IMG/VR virus record: IMGVR_UViG_3300026097_000876
Coordinates: 186,001-250,000 of that record
Reading direction: 5' to 3' (one strand)
Source of the DNA: a virus
DNA length: 64,000 bases
Below, in pieces: positions 23,001 to 30,579 of this stretch. Under the pieces are notes generated by a model. The model did no database searches. It saw only the letters and a program-made list of their open reading frames with translations, and had not been told where the DNA came from. The position numbers were made by a program, and so were the translations under genes. Numbering within the stretch: position 1 is the first letter of the stretch; each line of letters starts with the position of its first letter.

Positions 23001-26000
23001 GGTCAATTGAAGAAGGTGGCTCAGTAGCAAGACTAAGCCCTGTGTTTGGAAACGGAAAAGTTAAATCTGCACACCTTAGATGCAAATTTGATCGAGTAAC
23101 GGGCACATACTTATTCCAAACATTAGAAGAAACAGAAACATTTACATCGTCAATAGATCAATTGTTTATTGATCTTAAATGGCCTATGGAATTAAAATCT
23201 ACTAATATTACTGTTACAGTTGACGGACTTGAATCTTTAAGAAGTGAATATACATTTGAGAATGTAGAAGATACTTCTAAAGGTTACACTCGATACTACG
23301 GTAGAATTAATTTTACAAATGCATTAAGTTTAGGCAGATCAGTTTCTATAAAGTATAATAAAGCACCAGATCTGTTACAAGCACAAGATAGAATTAATCT
23401 TTATTATAATCCTTCAACAGGAATGTTTGGTAATGAGTTAGGACAATTATTAGACGGAATAGACTACGGCGGAGTAGAAGTTACTAGCTTTGATTTCGGT
23501 GCAGGTTCTGGATGGGATTCAGACTCGTGGTTTACAAGTACCTATGATACATTTGATACTACTTACGAAGATGAAATATTCCAGTTAGATGGTAGTACAG
23601 AAGTATTTGCGTTAAGTCGGCCATTAGAAGACGGGGTTGAATATAATATCTATCTAAATGGTGTAAAAATTGATGATCCAAATTTTGGAGATGACGATAG
23701 CTCCCTAGTTACAAATGAAAATGCTGTTATAAGAAGTATTACCGGAGACGGAGTAACTACTACGGTTACTATTTTAAATGATGTACAACGTTTTAAAGCT
23801 AATGACGTAGTTGTTATTAGAAAGAATACATCCGACGGGTCATTTTTACCAGATCCGAGATCTTATGACACTGTATTAAGCGGCGGAAATTTACAATTTT
23901 CTACAGCAAAAGGTATTAATCCAGAAGAAATAATTATCGACGGCGATGGATTTGTTACACCTACAACGTCTAAAGGTCCTGAAGAGCAAGTACCTGGGCA
24001 GGTTTTAGATACAGTTGATATTAAAGTATTCCATAGGCCTGAAGAGGGAGGTAGCACTCTTTCAAGCAATACTTACAGAGCAAACGGTACCCGGGATACG
24101 TTTGCATTCGGAATTCAGCCACAAAACAAAGAAGGTTTAATTGTAAAACTTGACGAAAACATTCAACGTCAATCCTTATACACTGTCGATTACAAAAATA
24201 AGACTGTTAAATTTAACACAGTCCCTTCTATTAACGCAACAATTAATATTGTTTCAATTAGTGGTAATGGTAAAAATGTATTAGAACAAAGTGAAACAAT
24301 CGGCGACGGATCTTCTATATCCTATGTTACAAAAGCAAGATATACTAGTACGCTTGATTACTATGCTACAGTAAACGGAGTTGCTGTTGAATCGGTTCTA
24401 GTATCAAGTGACGACGGAAGTACTGAAGATTCTAATCCAAAAGCTACTATACTTTTTGGTAGTCCTCCGCCCGATAATAGCGTTATTAGTTATGCAATTT
24501 ACAGTGCTGTAGATTCTTTTAGTAAAATTGAAACTACAGAATTTATAGGTGACGGAAGCACAAAAACATTCGACTTAGAAACAACACCATACAGTGCTCT
24601 TCCAAACAGTCACAATGTAATTGTTAAACAAGGAAATAGAATACTAAATCCTGGGTTTAATCAACAATACAATATTACAGCATCTCAAAGAGAATATTTC
24701 TTAGAAATTTGGCAATCGCCAATTGGAAGTTTTGATACTTCTGATGTACTTGTATTGATTAACGGTGTAGAACAAACTATTGCTGTAGACTATAATATCC
24801 GTCCTGCAAATAGTAGTATTATTCTTGAGCCTGGCATTGGCGCAGACGGTGATATTTTGGAAGTGTATTTAAGAACCGACGGAGACTATGCGTTTGGTAG
24901 TATACAGATTGTTAATAATCAAAATACTTGGATAGACAGCGGGTCAACTCTGCAGTTAGACTCGGCTCCTCCTGAAGGAGAAATATTAACAGTTTATACG
25001 TTTAACAAACACGACGATATGGACTTTGAAAGAATTAACTATGATGTTGTTGCTAGAACAACTCTTGTGGTTGGTTCTGAAGACGACATACAATACAATC
25101 ACATAAAAGGTGGTTTAGTTAAATTAAGATATGCAGCTGTTGATGCACAATATGTATGGTTAACAGTAAATGGGTTATTACAAACTCCGAGCGTTGATTA
25201 CATTCTAACTGACGATAAACAGTACTTAAGATATAAAGGTAGTTTTGCAGATAATGATGTTGTTGAATTAATTCAATTTAGCTCATTAGGCCCACTAACA
25301 CCTAAGTTTGGATTTAGTCAGTTTAAAGATATATTGAATAGAAATATATATAAACGTTTAGGAGATGTTGCACCATTAAAACTTGCTCGTGATTTAAATA
25401 CATTTGATAAAGAAATAATATTAGAAGACGCTTCTACAATAAGTGCTCCAGACAAAAATAGTAAAGTTCCAGGAATTATTTTTATTAACGGAGAACGTAT
25501 TGAGTATTTGATCAAACAAGAAAATACACTAAGGCAAATCCAGCGAGGCACATTAGGAACTGGAGTTCCGCAAACACACTTGTCAGGTAGCGATGTTTAT
25601 AATGCTGCAAGTACACAAACAGCACCGTATGCAGATAATACTATCGTTGACGAAATCGACGGCGACGGTTCGACTTTTGTATTCGAATTAGGATTTACTC
25701 CAGCAAGTGTAAATGAGTTTGAAGTATTTGTTGCAGGTAGAAGATTGCGTAAAAATGAAATTCAAGTATTTGATGCTACTTTAGATCAAGACTCTCCCGA
25801 AGGGGATGTTACTGCACCTGCTGAGTTTAGTGTTGATGGAATAACACCATTTGTAACTTTGTTAAATAAGCCAGCAGACGGTACAAAAATAAAAATTGTT
25901 AGAAGACAAGGAACCTTGTGGACAGATCCAGGAACACCGCTTAATAATTCAGAAAGTTTAGTTGCACGTTTCTTTAAAGCCGAAAAGGTGGAGCTACCCA

Positions 26001-26005
26001 AATAA
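11045..26005 (+). CDS. Giant virion structural protein in gp7 position (4986 aa)
   Basis: A single 14.96-kb frame. The N-terminus (NIKRKTADFLPRYFRTVANK, then GFIGRKDAKAW and EFYSWDPHINWDKF) is of a kind I associate with very large tail proteins of marine myophages. Visible modules: aromatic, CBM5/12-like segments near residues 1510, 1768, 2275 and 2870 (pattern Y..G..V......Y.AK); FG-GAP/beta-propeller blades near 2190-2265 and again 2938-3150 (FGEDIAISNDGKKIAVGASY); GxGY..P repeats near 3569, 3930 and 3970 with a GGGGSGATA turn; many 'NG...DY.I' beta modules over the last 1000 residues. Between gp6 and a small wedge gene it occupies the place of T4 gp7 (about 1030 aa), the wedge core and peripheral arm. 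Assignment to gp7 is positional; host-surface binding by the modules is inferred. Confidence 0.7.
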   Translation: MAQDENGIPVGDDNIKRKTADFLPRYFRTVANKKFLSSTIDQMMQPGVVEKVDGFIGRKDAKAWSSSDNYVSDVSADRENYQLEPVAVVEDTLGNTILHRDYRDYMNSAKIRNAQVGNHSLTNSQEFYSWDPHINWDKFTNFREYYWLPQGPDSIPVFGAARDIKSTYNVNSLDNVDNFAYSFNTTNPTANPTLTLYRGQTYVFDLNTVDMPFTIRTSRSLSNDTNLYNTGVSEQKVETGTVTFEVDLEAPDYLYYINNNDIEASGLIIIKDIRDNTQLDVGSDIVGKKTYTMQNGYEMTNGMKVKFYGEITPAEYAIGNWYVEGVGESIRLVSEDDVLITADYLLDNATEFDEQGFSTLPFDNATSYASEKDYIVINRASPDNNQWSRYNRWTHRSVIETTATINNVPVMLDQTFRAVRPIIEFEAGLKLYNSGTFAKQSVDLVDTRTTDVFSQIEGQVGYFVDGVELVSGMRVLFTADPDSLVSGKIYEVNFISHNGSTQITLVETTDTAPLENETVLVKAGTNFKGKMFYYDGTDWKQSQDKTGVNQQPLFDLYNDEGTALSDLDGSSFVGNKLFSYKVGNGSNDTELGFPLSYRTIENSGDIVFDFNLLADTYTYDQLTDVITSSTDTAVLRKYTSRSSFNSVSGWTTASKKSEQWVVQQPEVKTRTNNFKIDVYDRSGDLTDLAIKVYVNNTRYTENDQYTIVKVNGFAYVTFSNNLTSGDKLVIKTNTSATKNEKGFYEFPINFEKNPQNENVTTFTLGEVLDHVSSIVDNNDEVTGTFPGVGNLRDVGQLSKYGLKFVKHSGPINLALYNLTNKDYDAIGAIRYAGLEYIKFKREFLRIANELGFDGVDKVHVDKILTTLNSTKTNQDSFYFSDMVPYGNDSLTTHNIDDPSETIFSLTRGIDFTTLNEYAVLPYLNNKLLTKDKDYSISTSGFLTLEIPVKANDVLDVYEFESTDGCWIPPTPTKLGLYPKYRPEAYLDDTYIYVTPESTGPYKIYGRDETTTDTSYKNKLGWFYPLYTSEEDAQNADRANGGTGMAHDHVFAGYNKIFYMPNSAMNHATADDNRFEEWPAAQPIIQGHDGSRWRCFGDYRDHLLLDLERRIYNNIKQPYNETILDIADFVETKGRQTQFGRYKVTKTMISDFNRWSETVGNPDYSTNTYFDRTNGFTFNYSKFADPNNNSLPGFWRAVYKDFYNTDRPHSHPWEILGLTEKPDWWEEVYGEAPYTRNNLILWEDLSKGIVKEPGKKIVYRNKFKNSLIYTYIPVDDQGNLLDPANCGLAKDGIDSTYSEPFVFGDEGPVETAWRRSSHYPFSLITAWALHQPAQFFGLAFDRSRIARNSAGQLVYTDTSKTIELDQLKFPNSSTDSSRVLTAGIVNYIQGYLAQNQTVQFSQYQTEIKSLQNKIGAKLGGFTQKDKFKLILDSRTPTNEGNIFVPEENYKINLVKSVPINVYTYSGVIIEIVPSGYIIRGYDKENPYFKTYSTIKKNADPLISVGGTSESFLAWTSRKFYEVGQIVELNEVYYRVKVSHTSGDNFNLDNFQKLAELPEEGGAKAFFRKNFDRTEVIEIPYGTLYREIQDVVDFILGYEQYLISVGFTFDSFNQDLEEVENWSLSAKEYMFWTTQNWESGTVLTLSPSARQVNFEEEYVVADDIYNNFYDYSLLKSDGKRLLADFATTERDNTNSFGIYVKNTEDGIYNLKVPVVQHEHVIILDNRTVFGDVIYNRPQGYRQERIKVKGYRSDDWNGSYNIPGFIFDDATVNEWQSYQDYSIGSLIKHKQYYYVAKANITGTEFFEDTNYVRLNEKPEQALLPNWDYKAKQFLDFYDLDSDNFDTEQQRLAQHLIGYQNRTYLENIINDDVSQFKFFQGAIQDKGTKNVLTKLFDKLGSASKDSLEFYEEWAVRVGRYGATTGDDQFEVLLDEEKYRLSPQPVELVEVVDPQDTSLVYRLDRNNILVKSQNYDHKPFPVKYFNDNNSYTKTAGYVNSSDVSMSLLNYDEILDKTLSEIPGNSYLWVALQKNQQTWAVYKHTQTEFKITSISDSNNTTFDITLNRAPNFEIGDIIGVNDVNDDVDKFYKISNISLNVVSLLTTDSITADDEISGYITEFKNTRLARLSEANSLIDSAKRFDIDNNSVASDIIWVDDDDTGKWIVLENNQVFELKPDIKNTLAGLFDSTQKDFGSNISVSNDNNLIAISAPKDLNGSVYIYQRPSDNTDFGYLQQIDEQTLISDQQGGFGSSVAMSPDKKYLAIGSPNASNVKTKFKGDYRSSNAYVANDIVLHDTQLWKAKRTIESELSRIFDTHASNQQSIEDDYDSTDQSYPEIPFMIRGDYSLGADESTDHILIRAETDQWEGTKAGDRLFLKWNKYTTTNKLGTQPFNNDSVLTETFINGEHTIVNKVSAICHVQSTLLVPEVGSEITTDVGKATVVYRKVNDENQMTLYLSNINGQIGDVGTFLQNGVTVGDYELVLPIRDDYHSGWWYINVGSTFTSSNLTETNANLVVQTIKLENDFSTPTPYFTNILDVVQNRDQTKPTQPSYLGVLSHTQGQTLIDIIDSRWYFRTELTHGSNVQVGDNANFWLNSIKVNDLVQDPSAINLSFDYLNNTQHTVDDIWDGWTEVRLTNFDLNGDPFLPLVGDTLSDTATGETAEIAFIERAFGTAKIYLKNRSGAWALGSDFGEPSNATFIQNDSTLRTIGPINSTHMQNSISGPIIVIDKAENIAIPSTNYIQDLEYWHYSVSAVQGIIDSTTPPSSINLDWTRVFNIPASPEGTQSGLTNEGMFAIYEFSGSTYQLINYFTVPNSASYRQLGTNMMFSQTNDNYRLFVHASGNNTELNQGRIYYFDKSDTENWSIGTEPNYRGLYRTSGTYFEGEYTKFGDTVYEAKTNLIPGIFNPSQWTEIGSGIDLLGYVPNDTNFSISESTLSQDMLEEFGSVFDVSNDGNVLIAAARYTNTQDSSVPNIKIVVYRKINDQYVYSQLLEPSDLTENFGEDIAISNDGKKIAVGASYNSNVSSANGAVYIYMQHGDSFVYNQTIRPKDVSPNTRFGARLDFDGNTLAVTAKGGDIVIATLVDSGSTTFDNNNTEFTTVDNNSGLVSVYETVNDTLLYGQDFSYDRDTEDFGNVIKVKNNHVYIGLPTQAVSTNNIVDRGVVSEFRKPANSTTWSITRSPVLPADLSKFKGVFLYNKNDNSLVSYVDYIDPIQGKIAGPAEQEISFKTSYDPARYSNSTTTSVVSNTLDFTSDKWIGKLWWDIGSARFINHHQGDIIQSTANFNKLFPGTQVDVYEWVETTLTPSEWDEQSGTESGLTNGISGTTKYGNTAYSVRRRYNSASQTFTNYYYYWVRNKQTLPNIDSNRVTTAFDVARYISDPAGINHKFVAILGDNRFSIYNCESLIQDKDIAISFNWWTIENQQQNVHNEYQLISDGLSTSTPNNEIEQKWFDSLVGFDTNDRPVPDINLPMKQRYGSLNEPRQSWFINKTEARKQFIERTNKVLSQNLIVDDFDLSGLTEFDPLPTVATGIFDTTSDSFAELSFVSIARVKPATLTLEIENGVIINVLITDPGEGYINSPTYVISDSQGTEGELEFTLDSNGKINNVNIINGGKNYSQNARISIRKFAVLVKNDENINGKWSVFQWDGSEWLRTLTQSYDVNLYWKYIDWYQTGYNQFTLINHLINSSYELFGLDDQIGEVVKIKSIGTGGWLLLRKVDNQDVTDYSINYQTIGRENGTIEFLDSLYDVNSENIAFDGANYDKIFYDTEPVEEFRKIISIIKNNIFVDQLQLHWNELFFAGLRYVFTEQPNVDWAFKTSFVKAKHNIGELAQKITFQNDSLPSYQDYVEEMKPYKTKIREYLSSYEKIDPANNVVTDFDLPPVYDELEGKIVPQSVQIINDEVVSGTSDLTVYPAKHWLDNVGFEITKINIASAGNGYVEAPIINITGGGGSGATAKAFIGNGQVVSIEVTNPGQGYLSQPTIEVIGSIEEGGSVARLSPVFGNGKVKSAHLRCKFDRVTGTYLFQTLEETETFTSSIDQLFIDLKWPMELKSTNITVTVDGLESLRSEYTFENVEDTSKGYTRYYGRINFTNALSLGRSVSIKYNKAPDLLQAQDRINLYYNPSTGMFGNELGQLLDGIDYGGVEVTSFDFGAGSGWDSDSWFTSTYDTFDTTYEDEIFQLDGSTEVFALSRPLEDGVEYNIYLNGVKIDDPNFGDDDSSLVTNENAVIRSITGDGVTTTVTILNDVQRFKANDVVVIRKNTSDGSFLPDPRSYDTVLSGGNLQFSTAKGINPEEIIIDGDGFVTPTTSKGPEEQVPGQVLDTVDIKVFHRPEEGGSTLSSNTYRANGTRDTFAFGIQPQNKEGLIVKLDENIQRQSLYTVDYKNKTVKFNTVPSINATINIVSISGNGKNVLEQSETIGDGSSISYVTKARYTSTLDYYATVNGVAVESVLVSSDDGSTEDSNPKATILFGSPPPDNSVISYAIYSAVDSFSKIETTEFIGDGSTKTFDLETTPYSALPNSHNVIVKQGNRILNPGFNQQYNITASQREYFLEIWQSPIGSFDTSDVLVLINGVEQTIAVDYNIRPANSSIILEPGIGADGDILEVYLRTDGDYAFGSIQIVNNQNTWIDSGSTLQLDSAPPEGEILTVYTFNKHDDMDFERINYDVVARTTLVVGSEDDIQYNHIKGGLVKLRYAAVDAQYVWLTVNGLLQTPSVDYILTDDKQYLRYKGSFADNDVVELIQFSSLGPLTPKFGFSQFKDILNRNIYKRLGDVAPLKLARDLNTFDKEIILEDASTISAPDKNSKVPGIIFINGERIEYLIKQENTLRQIQRGTLGTGVPQTHLSGSDVYNAASTQTAPYADNTIVDEIDGDGSTFVFELGFTPASVNEFEVFVAGRRLRKNEIQVFDATLDQDSPEGDVTAPAEFSVDGITPFVTLLNKPADGTKIKIVRRQGTLWTDPGTPLNNSESLVARFFKAEKVELPK

Positions 26006-26008
26006 ATA
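26001..26008 (+). promoter_or_regulatory. T4-type late promoter octamer overlapping a stop codon
   Basis: AATAAATA followed by CAGTATAGGG, 17 bases before the ATG at 26026. The giant gene's TAA stop (26003-26005) lies inside the octamer. The composite closely matches that before gp6. Confidence 0.65.
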
Positions 26009-26025
26009 CAGTATAGGGAAAAGAT

Positions 26026-26637
26026 ATGATTGATACTATCAACGAACAAAATGGAGTAATGCTCCAAGGACATATTAAGATAACAGATCCGACATCGGGC
26101 GAAGTCTTAATTGATAAACGTAACGCTATTCATTACGAAAATATGAGTATTAGTCTTGCAGAAAGTTTAGCTAATGCAGGACAGGGATTTGTTTATGAAA
26201 TGGCATTTGGCAATGGTGGAACAAGCATCGATCCAACTGGTATTATTACATATCTTACTCCTAACAGTACAGGCACCAACGCAAGTTTGTATAATCAAAC
26301 TTTTATTAAAGTAGTAGATGACAGAAGTGTTAACAACACTGATCCTGCTAGAAATAAAATTGAATCAAGACACGTAAGTGGTACTAACTATACTGACATT
26401 GTTGTTACTTGCCTACTTGACTATGGTGAACCTAGCGGGCAAGATGCTGTTGATAATGCAACTAATGCTGATAGTTTGTATGTGTTTGACGAACTTGGTT
26501 TAGTTAGTTATTCACCGTCAGGGCAAGGCAGGCTTTTGACACATGTTATTTTTCACCCGGTGCAAAAATCATTGAATAGACTTATTCAAATTGATTACAC
26601 AGTTAGGGTACAAAGTTTATCGGGGTTTAATGAATAA
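26026..26637 (+). CDS. Small baseplate/tail structural protein, unassigned
   Basis: A 203-residue, beta-rich protein without transmembrane or signal segments. It begins with a short helix-free lead (NGVMLQGHIKITDPTSGEVL) and contains FVYEMAFGNGGTSID, a TNYTDIVVTCLLDYGEP strand pair and a C-terminal LNRLIQIDYTVRVQSLSG. The VYEMAFGNGG and 'HV.FHPV.KS.NR.I.I.Y.v' patterns recall proteins of marine T4-like tails at this position. It sits where gp8 would be in T4, but it is shorter (T4 gp8 is 334 aa) and I do not see enough to name it. Late promoter upstream; TAATGG overlap couples it to the first fibre. Confidence 0.6.
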   Translation: MIDTINEQNGVMLQGHIKITDPTSGEVLIDKRNAIHYENMSISLAESLANAGQGFVYEMAFGNGGTSIDPTGIITYLTPNSTGTNASLYNQTFIKVVDDRSVNNTDPARNKIESRHVSGTNYTDIVVTCLLDYGEPSGQDAVDNATNADSLYVFDELGLVSYSPSGQGRLLTHVIFHPVQKSLNRLIQIDYTVRVQSLSGFNE

Positions 26638-28718
26638 TGGCATATACAATTAACTATTCCGACACGAACAAAGGTACTATTGCAATTGAAGATAGTACAA
26701 TTAATCAGCAAACTAGTTTAGATTTACCTGGACGTAATACAACTAGTTATGGATCTGTTATTGCAGAAAGTTTTTTAAAAGTTTTAGAAAATTTTGCAAA
26801 TGACACAGCACCTAGGAATCCGGTTCAAGGACAATTGTGGTATGATAGTTCGACTGGTATTAATACGTTAAAGTTATATGACGGAACAGGATGGGTCAGT
26901 GCTAGCGGATTAAAAAAGGGAAATACAGCTCCAGAAGTTGCAAATGCTCTTGCAGGAGATTTATGGAGCGATACTGATAATAATCAGCTATACATTTTTA
27001 CTGGAAGTGGATGGACACTTGTAGGACCTGAATATAGTGACGGTTTATTAACTGGCGCAAAGCCTGCTGTGGTAACAGGTAAAGATGATATCCTATATAC
27101 TATTCTACAAATAGAAGTAGGCGGATCACCAATTGCAATTTATAGCACTAAAACATTTCAACCAAAAAGCACTATTGCAGGATTTACAAGCATAAGACCG
27201 GGTCTTAACTTATCTAGTTTAAATATTGGCGGCTCGGGCATTAGTAAGTATTTTGGTACTAGCGAAAAAGCAGAAAGTTTAGTTGTAAATAACGAAGTAG
27301 TTATTGCAAGCAAGTTTTTAAGAAACGATGTAACAAGTACATCGAACGAACAAATTATTATTAGCAATAACAAAGGCATACAAGTTGGTCAGACAGCAAC
27401 TGTTACATTTGACGTTCAGGGAACATCTGGAGTCGTTACAAATTTAACATCAGGTGCACCTATTGACTTTAAAGTTAATAATTTAGGTGTACAAAAAAAT
27501 GTTATCAGAATTGACTCAACAGAAAAAGTTGGTATTAACACACTGTCTCCTGCAGAAGCATTAGACGTTAACGGCTCTATACAAACAAGCGATAATTTAA
27601 TTGTTCAAGGAACAACTGATAGCGCAAGCATTGGTACTGGATCAGTTAAAATTAGTGGCGGAGTTGGTATTGCTAAAAAACTATTCATCGGCACTGATCT
27701 AAATGTAGCCGGAACTAGCACAACAGGATCAATTTTACCTGCCGCAACCCAAACGTCATCGTTGGGATCAACTGAAAAACGTTGGTCTGCAGTTCATGCA
27801 GTTGAATTTAGAGGAAACTTAATTGGTAATATTACAGGTACAGTAACAGGTGGTGCCACAAACGCAAACAAATTAACTAGTGCTACAACATTTGAAATAA
27901 CAGGAGATGTTAGTTCTAATCAAATTACATTTGATGGACAAGTAGGCGGAACCTCAAAAACATTTTCCACAGAAATTAGCAACACATTTATTGCGGCAAA
28001 AACACCAGTAACTACGCCCAACGACGATGACGAAATTATTATTAATAGAATTTCAGGAGATGAAACTGGCGTATTTAAAATCTCTCAACAAGCATTAGTA
28101 AGTAGTGTTCCGGTTATTCCAATTGGTACAATTATTCCTTTTGCAGGCATTAATCTTCCAGGAGGTTGGTTGTTATGCGATGGCAGCGAAGTTAGGATTT
28201 CAGATTATTTAACACTGTATAATACTATCTTATACCAATTCAAAGACCAGAGTCAAGTAGCTTCAGGATTCTTTGGATTGCCAGATCTTAGAGGTAGATT
28301 CCCACTAGGTGCAGATAACATGGGCGGCACAAGTGCAAATCGTGTAACTGATGTTAACGCAGATACTGTTGGTCTTGCATCAGGTGTAGAAAGTAGATCA
28401 ATTGATGTTAGAAATCTACCAGAGCATGAACACGATCTAAGATCGCCAAAAGGCGCTCAGTTTTATGTTATTCTTGATGACAGTGGTGTACAACAAGATG
28501 CTGATACTATTCCATATGACGCTCCTACAGGTTCTCAAGCAGGACAAGCAAGAACTAGTTCAGGCGGCGTGTTGAACAGAAGAAATATTACTTATAATGC
28601 TGAAACAGGACTAGAAGAATTTCAAACATTTGATATTACAGAATTAGGGACACCGTTTAATGTATTAAACCCATTCTTAACAGTCAAATATATTATCTAT
28701 ACGGGAGTTGGGGGCTAA
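26637..28718 (+). CDS. Tail fibre/short-tail-fibre-like protein with collar domain
   Basis: A 693-residue fibre, first of three tandem paralogues. The N-terminal 135 residues (attachment module) share GQLWYD, GDLWSD and a 'QLYIFTGSGWTLVGP' motif with the next two genes. The middle is repetitive beta structure with 'GGVGIAKKLFIGTDLNVAGT' type strands. Residues about 493-565 are a phage tail-collar domain: IPIGTIIPFAGINLPGGWLL, CDGSEVRISDYLTLY and FFGLPDLRGRFPLGADNMGG. T4 gp12 ends in this domain, which supports a receptor-binding role. Its TAATGG start overlaps the previous stop, and its own stop overlaps the next start. Confidence 0.85.
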   Translation: MAYTINYSDTNKGTIAIEDSTINQQTSLDLPGRNTTSYGSVIAESFLKVLENFANDTAPRNPVQGQLWYDSSTGINTLKLYDGTGWVSASGLKKGNTAPEVANALAGDLWSDTDNNQLYIFTGSGWTLVGPEYSDGLLTGAKPAVVTGKDDILYTILQIEVGGSPIAIYSTKTFQPKSTIAGFTSIRPGLNLSSLNIGGSGISKYFGTSEKAESLVVNNEVVIASKFLRNDVTSTSNEQIIISNNKGIQVGQTATVTFDVQGTSGVVTNLTSGAPIDFKVNNLGVQKNVIRIDSTEKVGINTLSPAEALDVNGSIQTSDNLIVQGTTDSASIGTGSVKISGGVGIAKKLFIGTDLNVAGTSTTGSILPAATQTSSLGSTEKRWSAVHAVEFRGNLIGNITGTVTGGATNANKLTSATTFEITGDVSSNQITFDGQVGGTSKTFSTEISNTFIAAKTPVTTPNDDDEIIINRISGDETGVFKISQQALVSSVPVIPIGTIIPFAGINLPGGWLLCDGSEVRISDYLTLYNTILYQFKDQSQVASGFFGLPDLRGRFPLGADNMGGTSANRVTDVNADTVGLASGVESRSIDVRNLPEHEHDLRSPKGAQFYVILDDSGVQQDADTIPYDAPTGSQAGQARTSSGGVLNRRNITYNAETGLEEFQTFDITELGTPFNVLNPFLTVKYIIYTGVGG

Positions 28719-30550
28719 TGGCATATCAAATTAACAAAACAAGTGGCGCACTACTTGTTAACTTGGCAGATGGACAAATTGATGTAACATCATCAGATAT
28801 TACACTAATTGGTAGAGGATACTCGGGGTTTGGTGAAGCAGTTAACGAAAACTTCGTTAAGATGTTAGAAAATTTTGCAAGTCCATCTGCACCTACACAA
28901 CCGTTAGCTGGGCAACTATGGTGGGATACATCTGCATCTCGTTTAAAGGTTTATACAGGGACAAACTGGACAACTGGCGGCGGACCTATTGTACAATCAA
29001 CACAACCTGTTATGGTCGCCGGCGATCTTTGGATTAATAACGAAGCTAATCAACTTTATTTCTTTGACGGAACAGACTTAACACTAGCAGGCCCTGTATA
29101 TAATGCGTTCCAGGGAATATCAGGACCTGAAGTAATCACAGTACTTGACAATACAGGAACAAGCAGAACTATTGTTAAGTATTGGGTAGGCGGAACATTA
29201 GTAGGACTATGGAGTAAGATTGGCTTTACTCCGCAAAATATAGATACTATTCCAAACTTTAGTGGAGACGTTGTTAAAGGATTTAACGTTGTTGATGACG
29301 ACTTTATTTTTGCAGGCACAGCAAGTAGAACTGAAACACTTGTTGACTCTAATAATGTTGCAAGAACAGCAGCTCAGTTTTTAGCTAGTGATAGTGATGA
29401 TGCAACTTCGGGTGCGTTAACAGTTAGAAACAACAACGGTTTAACAATTGGATTAACAGACAATCACGTTACAAAGGTTACTAGCGTAGGAGTAGTTGCC
29501 GAAAACAACATTAGTAATCAAGACTTTATTGTTAGGATGACTAATTCGGGTGGTAAACAAGATGCAATAACTATTAAATCACAAACAAATCGAGTTGGAA
29601 TCTACAATGAATCTCCTGCATACACTCTTGATGTAGGCGGCGATGCTAGAATTGGCGGAGACTTAATAGTTGACGGTGATACAGTTTCGATTAATGTTAC
29701 TGAGTTAAATGTAGAAGATAAGAGCATTACACTTGCTAAGCCAAGCGATAGCACAGGACTTGGCGATACTGACGTCGACGAATCAGGAATTATAGTCGCC
29801 TCAGTAGACGGTGACAAAGAATTCCTCTGGAGAACATCGACTAGTTCTTGGACAACAAACCAAAGTATAAATTTAACAAATGGAGCAAAACTTAAATCCA
29901 ACGGAGTGGATCTAATTGACGGTACATCTGCACCAGGTATTACTTCATTAGGTAGTTTATCAAGTGCAACTATTGGTAATATGACATTTGACGGTGTTAG
30001 AATACAATCTAGTTCAACCGATCTTGATGGAAACGGATTTACTTTAAATATTGCTGGCCCTGTTAGTTTAACTACAACGCAGACTATTAAAAATGTTTCT
30101 GATCCTGTGGATCTCCAAGATGTTGCTACAAAAAATTATGTAGACAGTCAAATCAACTTAGAAGTTATTCCTTTAGCACTAGATATCACTGGACTAGGAA
30201 CAGGCGCAACATTGCAATCAAATATTGCAGTAATTCTTAATGATATAGCACCTACTAGTATTAAAGAAGACGGAACTGAAGCAAGAGTACACTGTACAAC
30301 TACTACTGGTGCTACAGCAACACTTACAGGAACTTCTTTGAATACAGCGTTTAACGAAAGTACAGCTATTGTACAGCAATTAGACGGAGGAGGAAATGAC
30401 GATGGATCAGTTGGTGTCATTCAAAGTGCTACATTTAACGATGCAACAGGTTCAATTTCTTCTACAGTATCAAGATCATTAAAATTATTTAGAGTGATTA
30501 GCGGATCATGGACTTATGTACAAGACCTAACTCCGGGCGTATTAGTATAA
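28718..30550 (+). CDS. Tail fibre protein, second paralogue
   Basis: 610 residues. The attachment module (first 135 residues: NENFVKMLENFASPSAP, GQLWWDTS, GDLWINNEANQLYFFDG) is clearly homologous to the flanking genes. Residues about 305-350 contain a head-fibre strand repeat (GGDARIGGDLIVDGD, VNVTELNVEDKSITLAK style), and VATKNYVDSQINLEVI near 470 is a trimeric fibre linker motif. The last 130 residues lack a collar domain and resemble neither neighbour's tip. It starts at a TAATGG overlap and ends with a stop embedded in a late promoter. Confidence 0.8.
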   Translation: MAYQINKTSGALLVNLADGQIDVTSSDITLIGRGYSGFGEAVNENFVKMLENFASPSAPTQPLAGQLWWDTSASRLKVYTGTNWTTGGGPIVQSTQPVMVAGDLWINNEANQLYFFDGTDLTLAGPVYNAFQGISGPEVITVLDNTGTSRTIVKYWVGGTLVGLWSKIGFTPQNIDTIPNFSGDVVKGFNVVDDDFIFAGTASRTETLVDSNNVARTAAQFLASDSDDATSGALTVRNNNGLTIGLTDNHVTKVTSVGVVAENNISNQDFIVRMTNSGGKQDAITIKSQTNRVGIYNESPAYTLDVGGDARIGGDLIVDGDTVSINVTELNVEDKSITLAKPSDSTGLGDTDVDESGIIVASVDGDKEFLWRTSTSSWTTNQSINLTNGAKLKSNGVDLIDGTSAPGITSLGSLSSATIGNMTFDGVRIQSSSTDLDGNGFTLNIAGPVSLTTTQTIKNVSDPVDLQDVATKNYVDSQINLEVIPLALDITGLGTGATLQSNIAVILNDIAPTSIKEDGTEARVHCTTTTGATATLTGTSLNTAFNESTAIVQQLDGGGNDDGSVGVIQSATFNDATGSISSTVSRSLKLFRVISGSWTYVQDLTPGVLV

Positions 30551-30553
30551 ATA
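30546..30553 (+). promoter_or_regulatory. T4-type late promoter octamer, exact TATAAATA
   Basis: TATAAATA, identical to the T4 late consensus. The stop codon of the second fibre gene (TAA, 30548-30550) is inside it. It lies 26 bases ahead of the third fibre's ATG, with TTAGGGG in the leader as ribosome binding site. Confidence 0.75.
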
Positions 30554-30579
30554 CATGTAACACAATTAGGGGTTTATAA

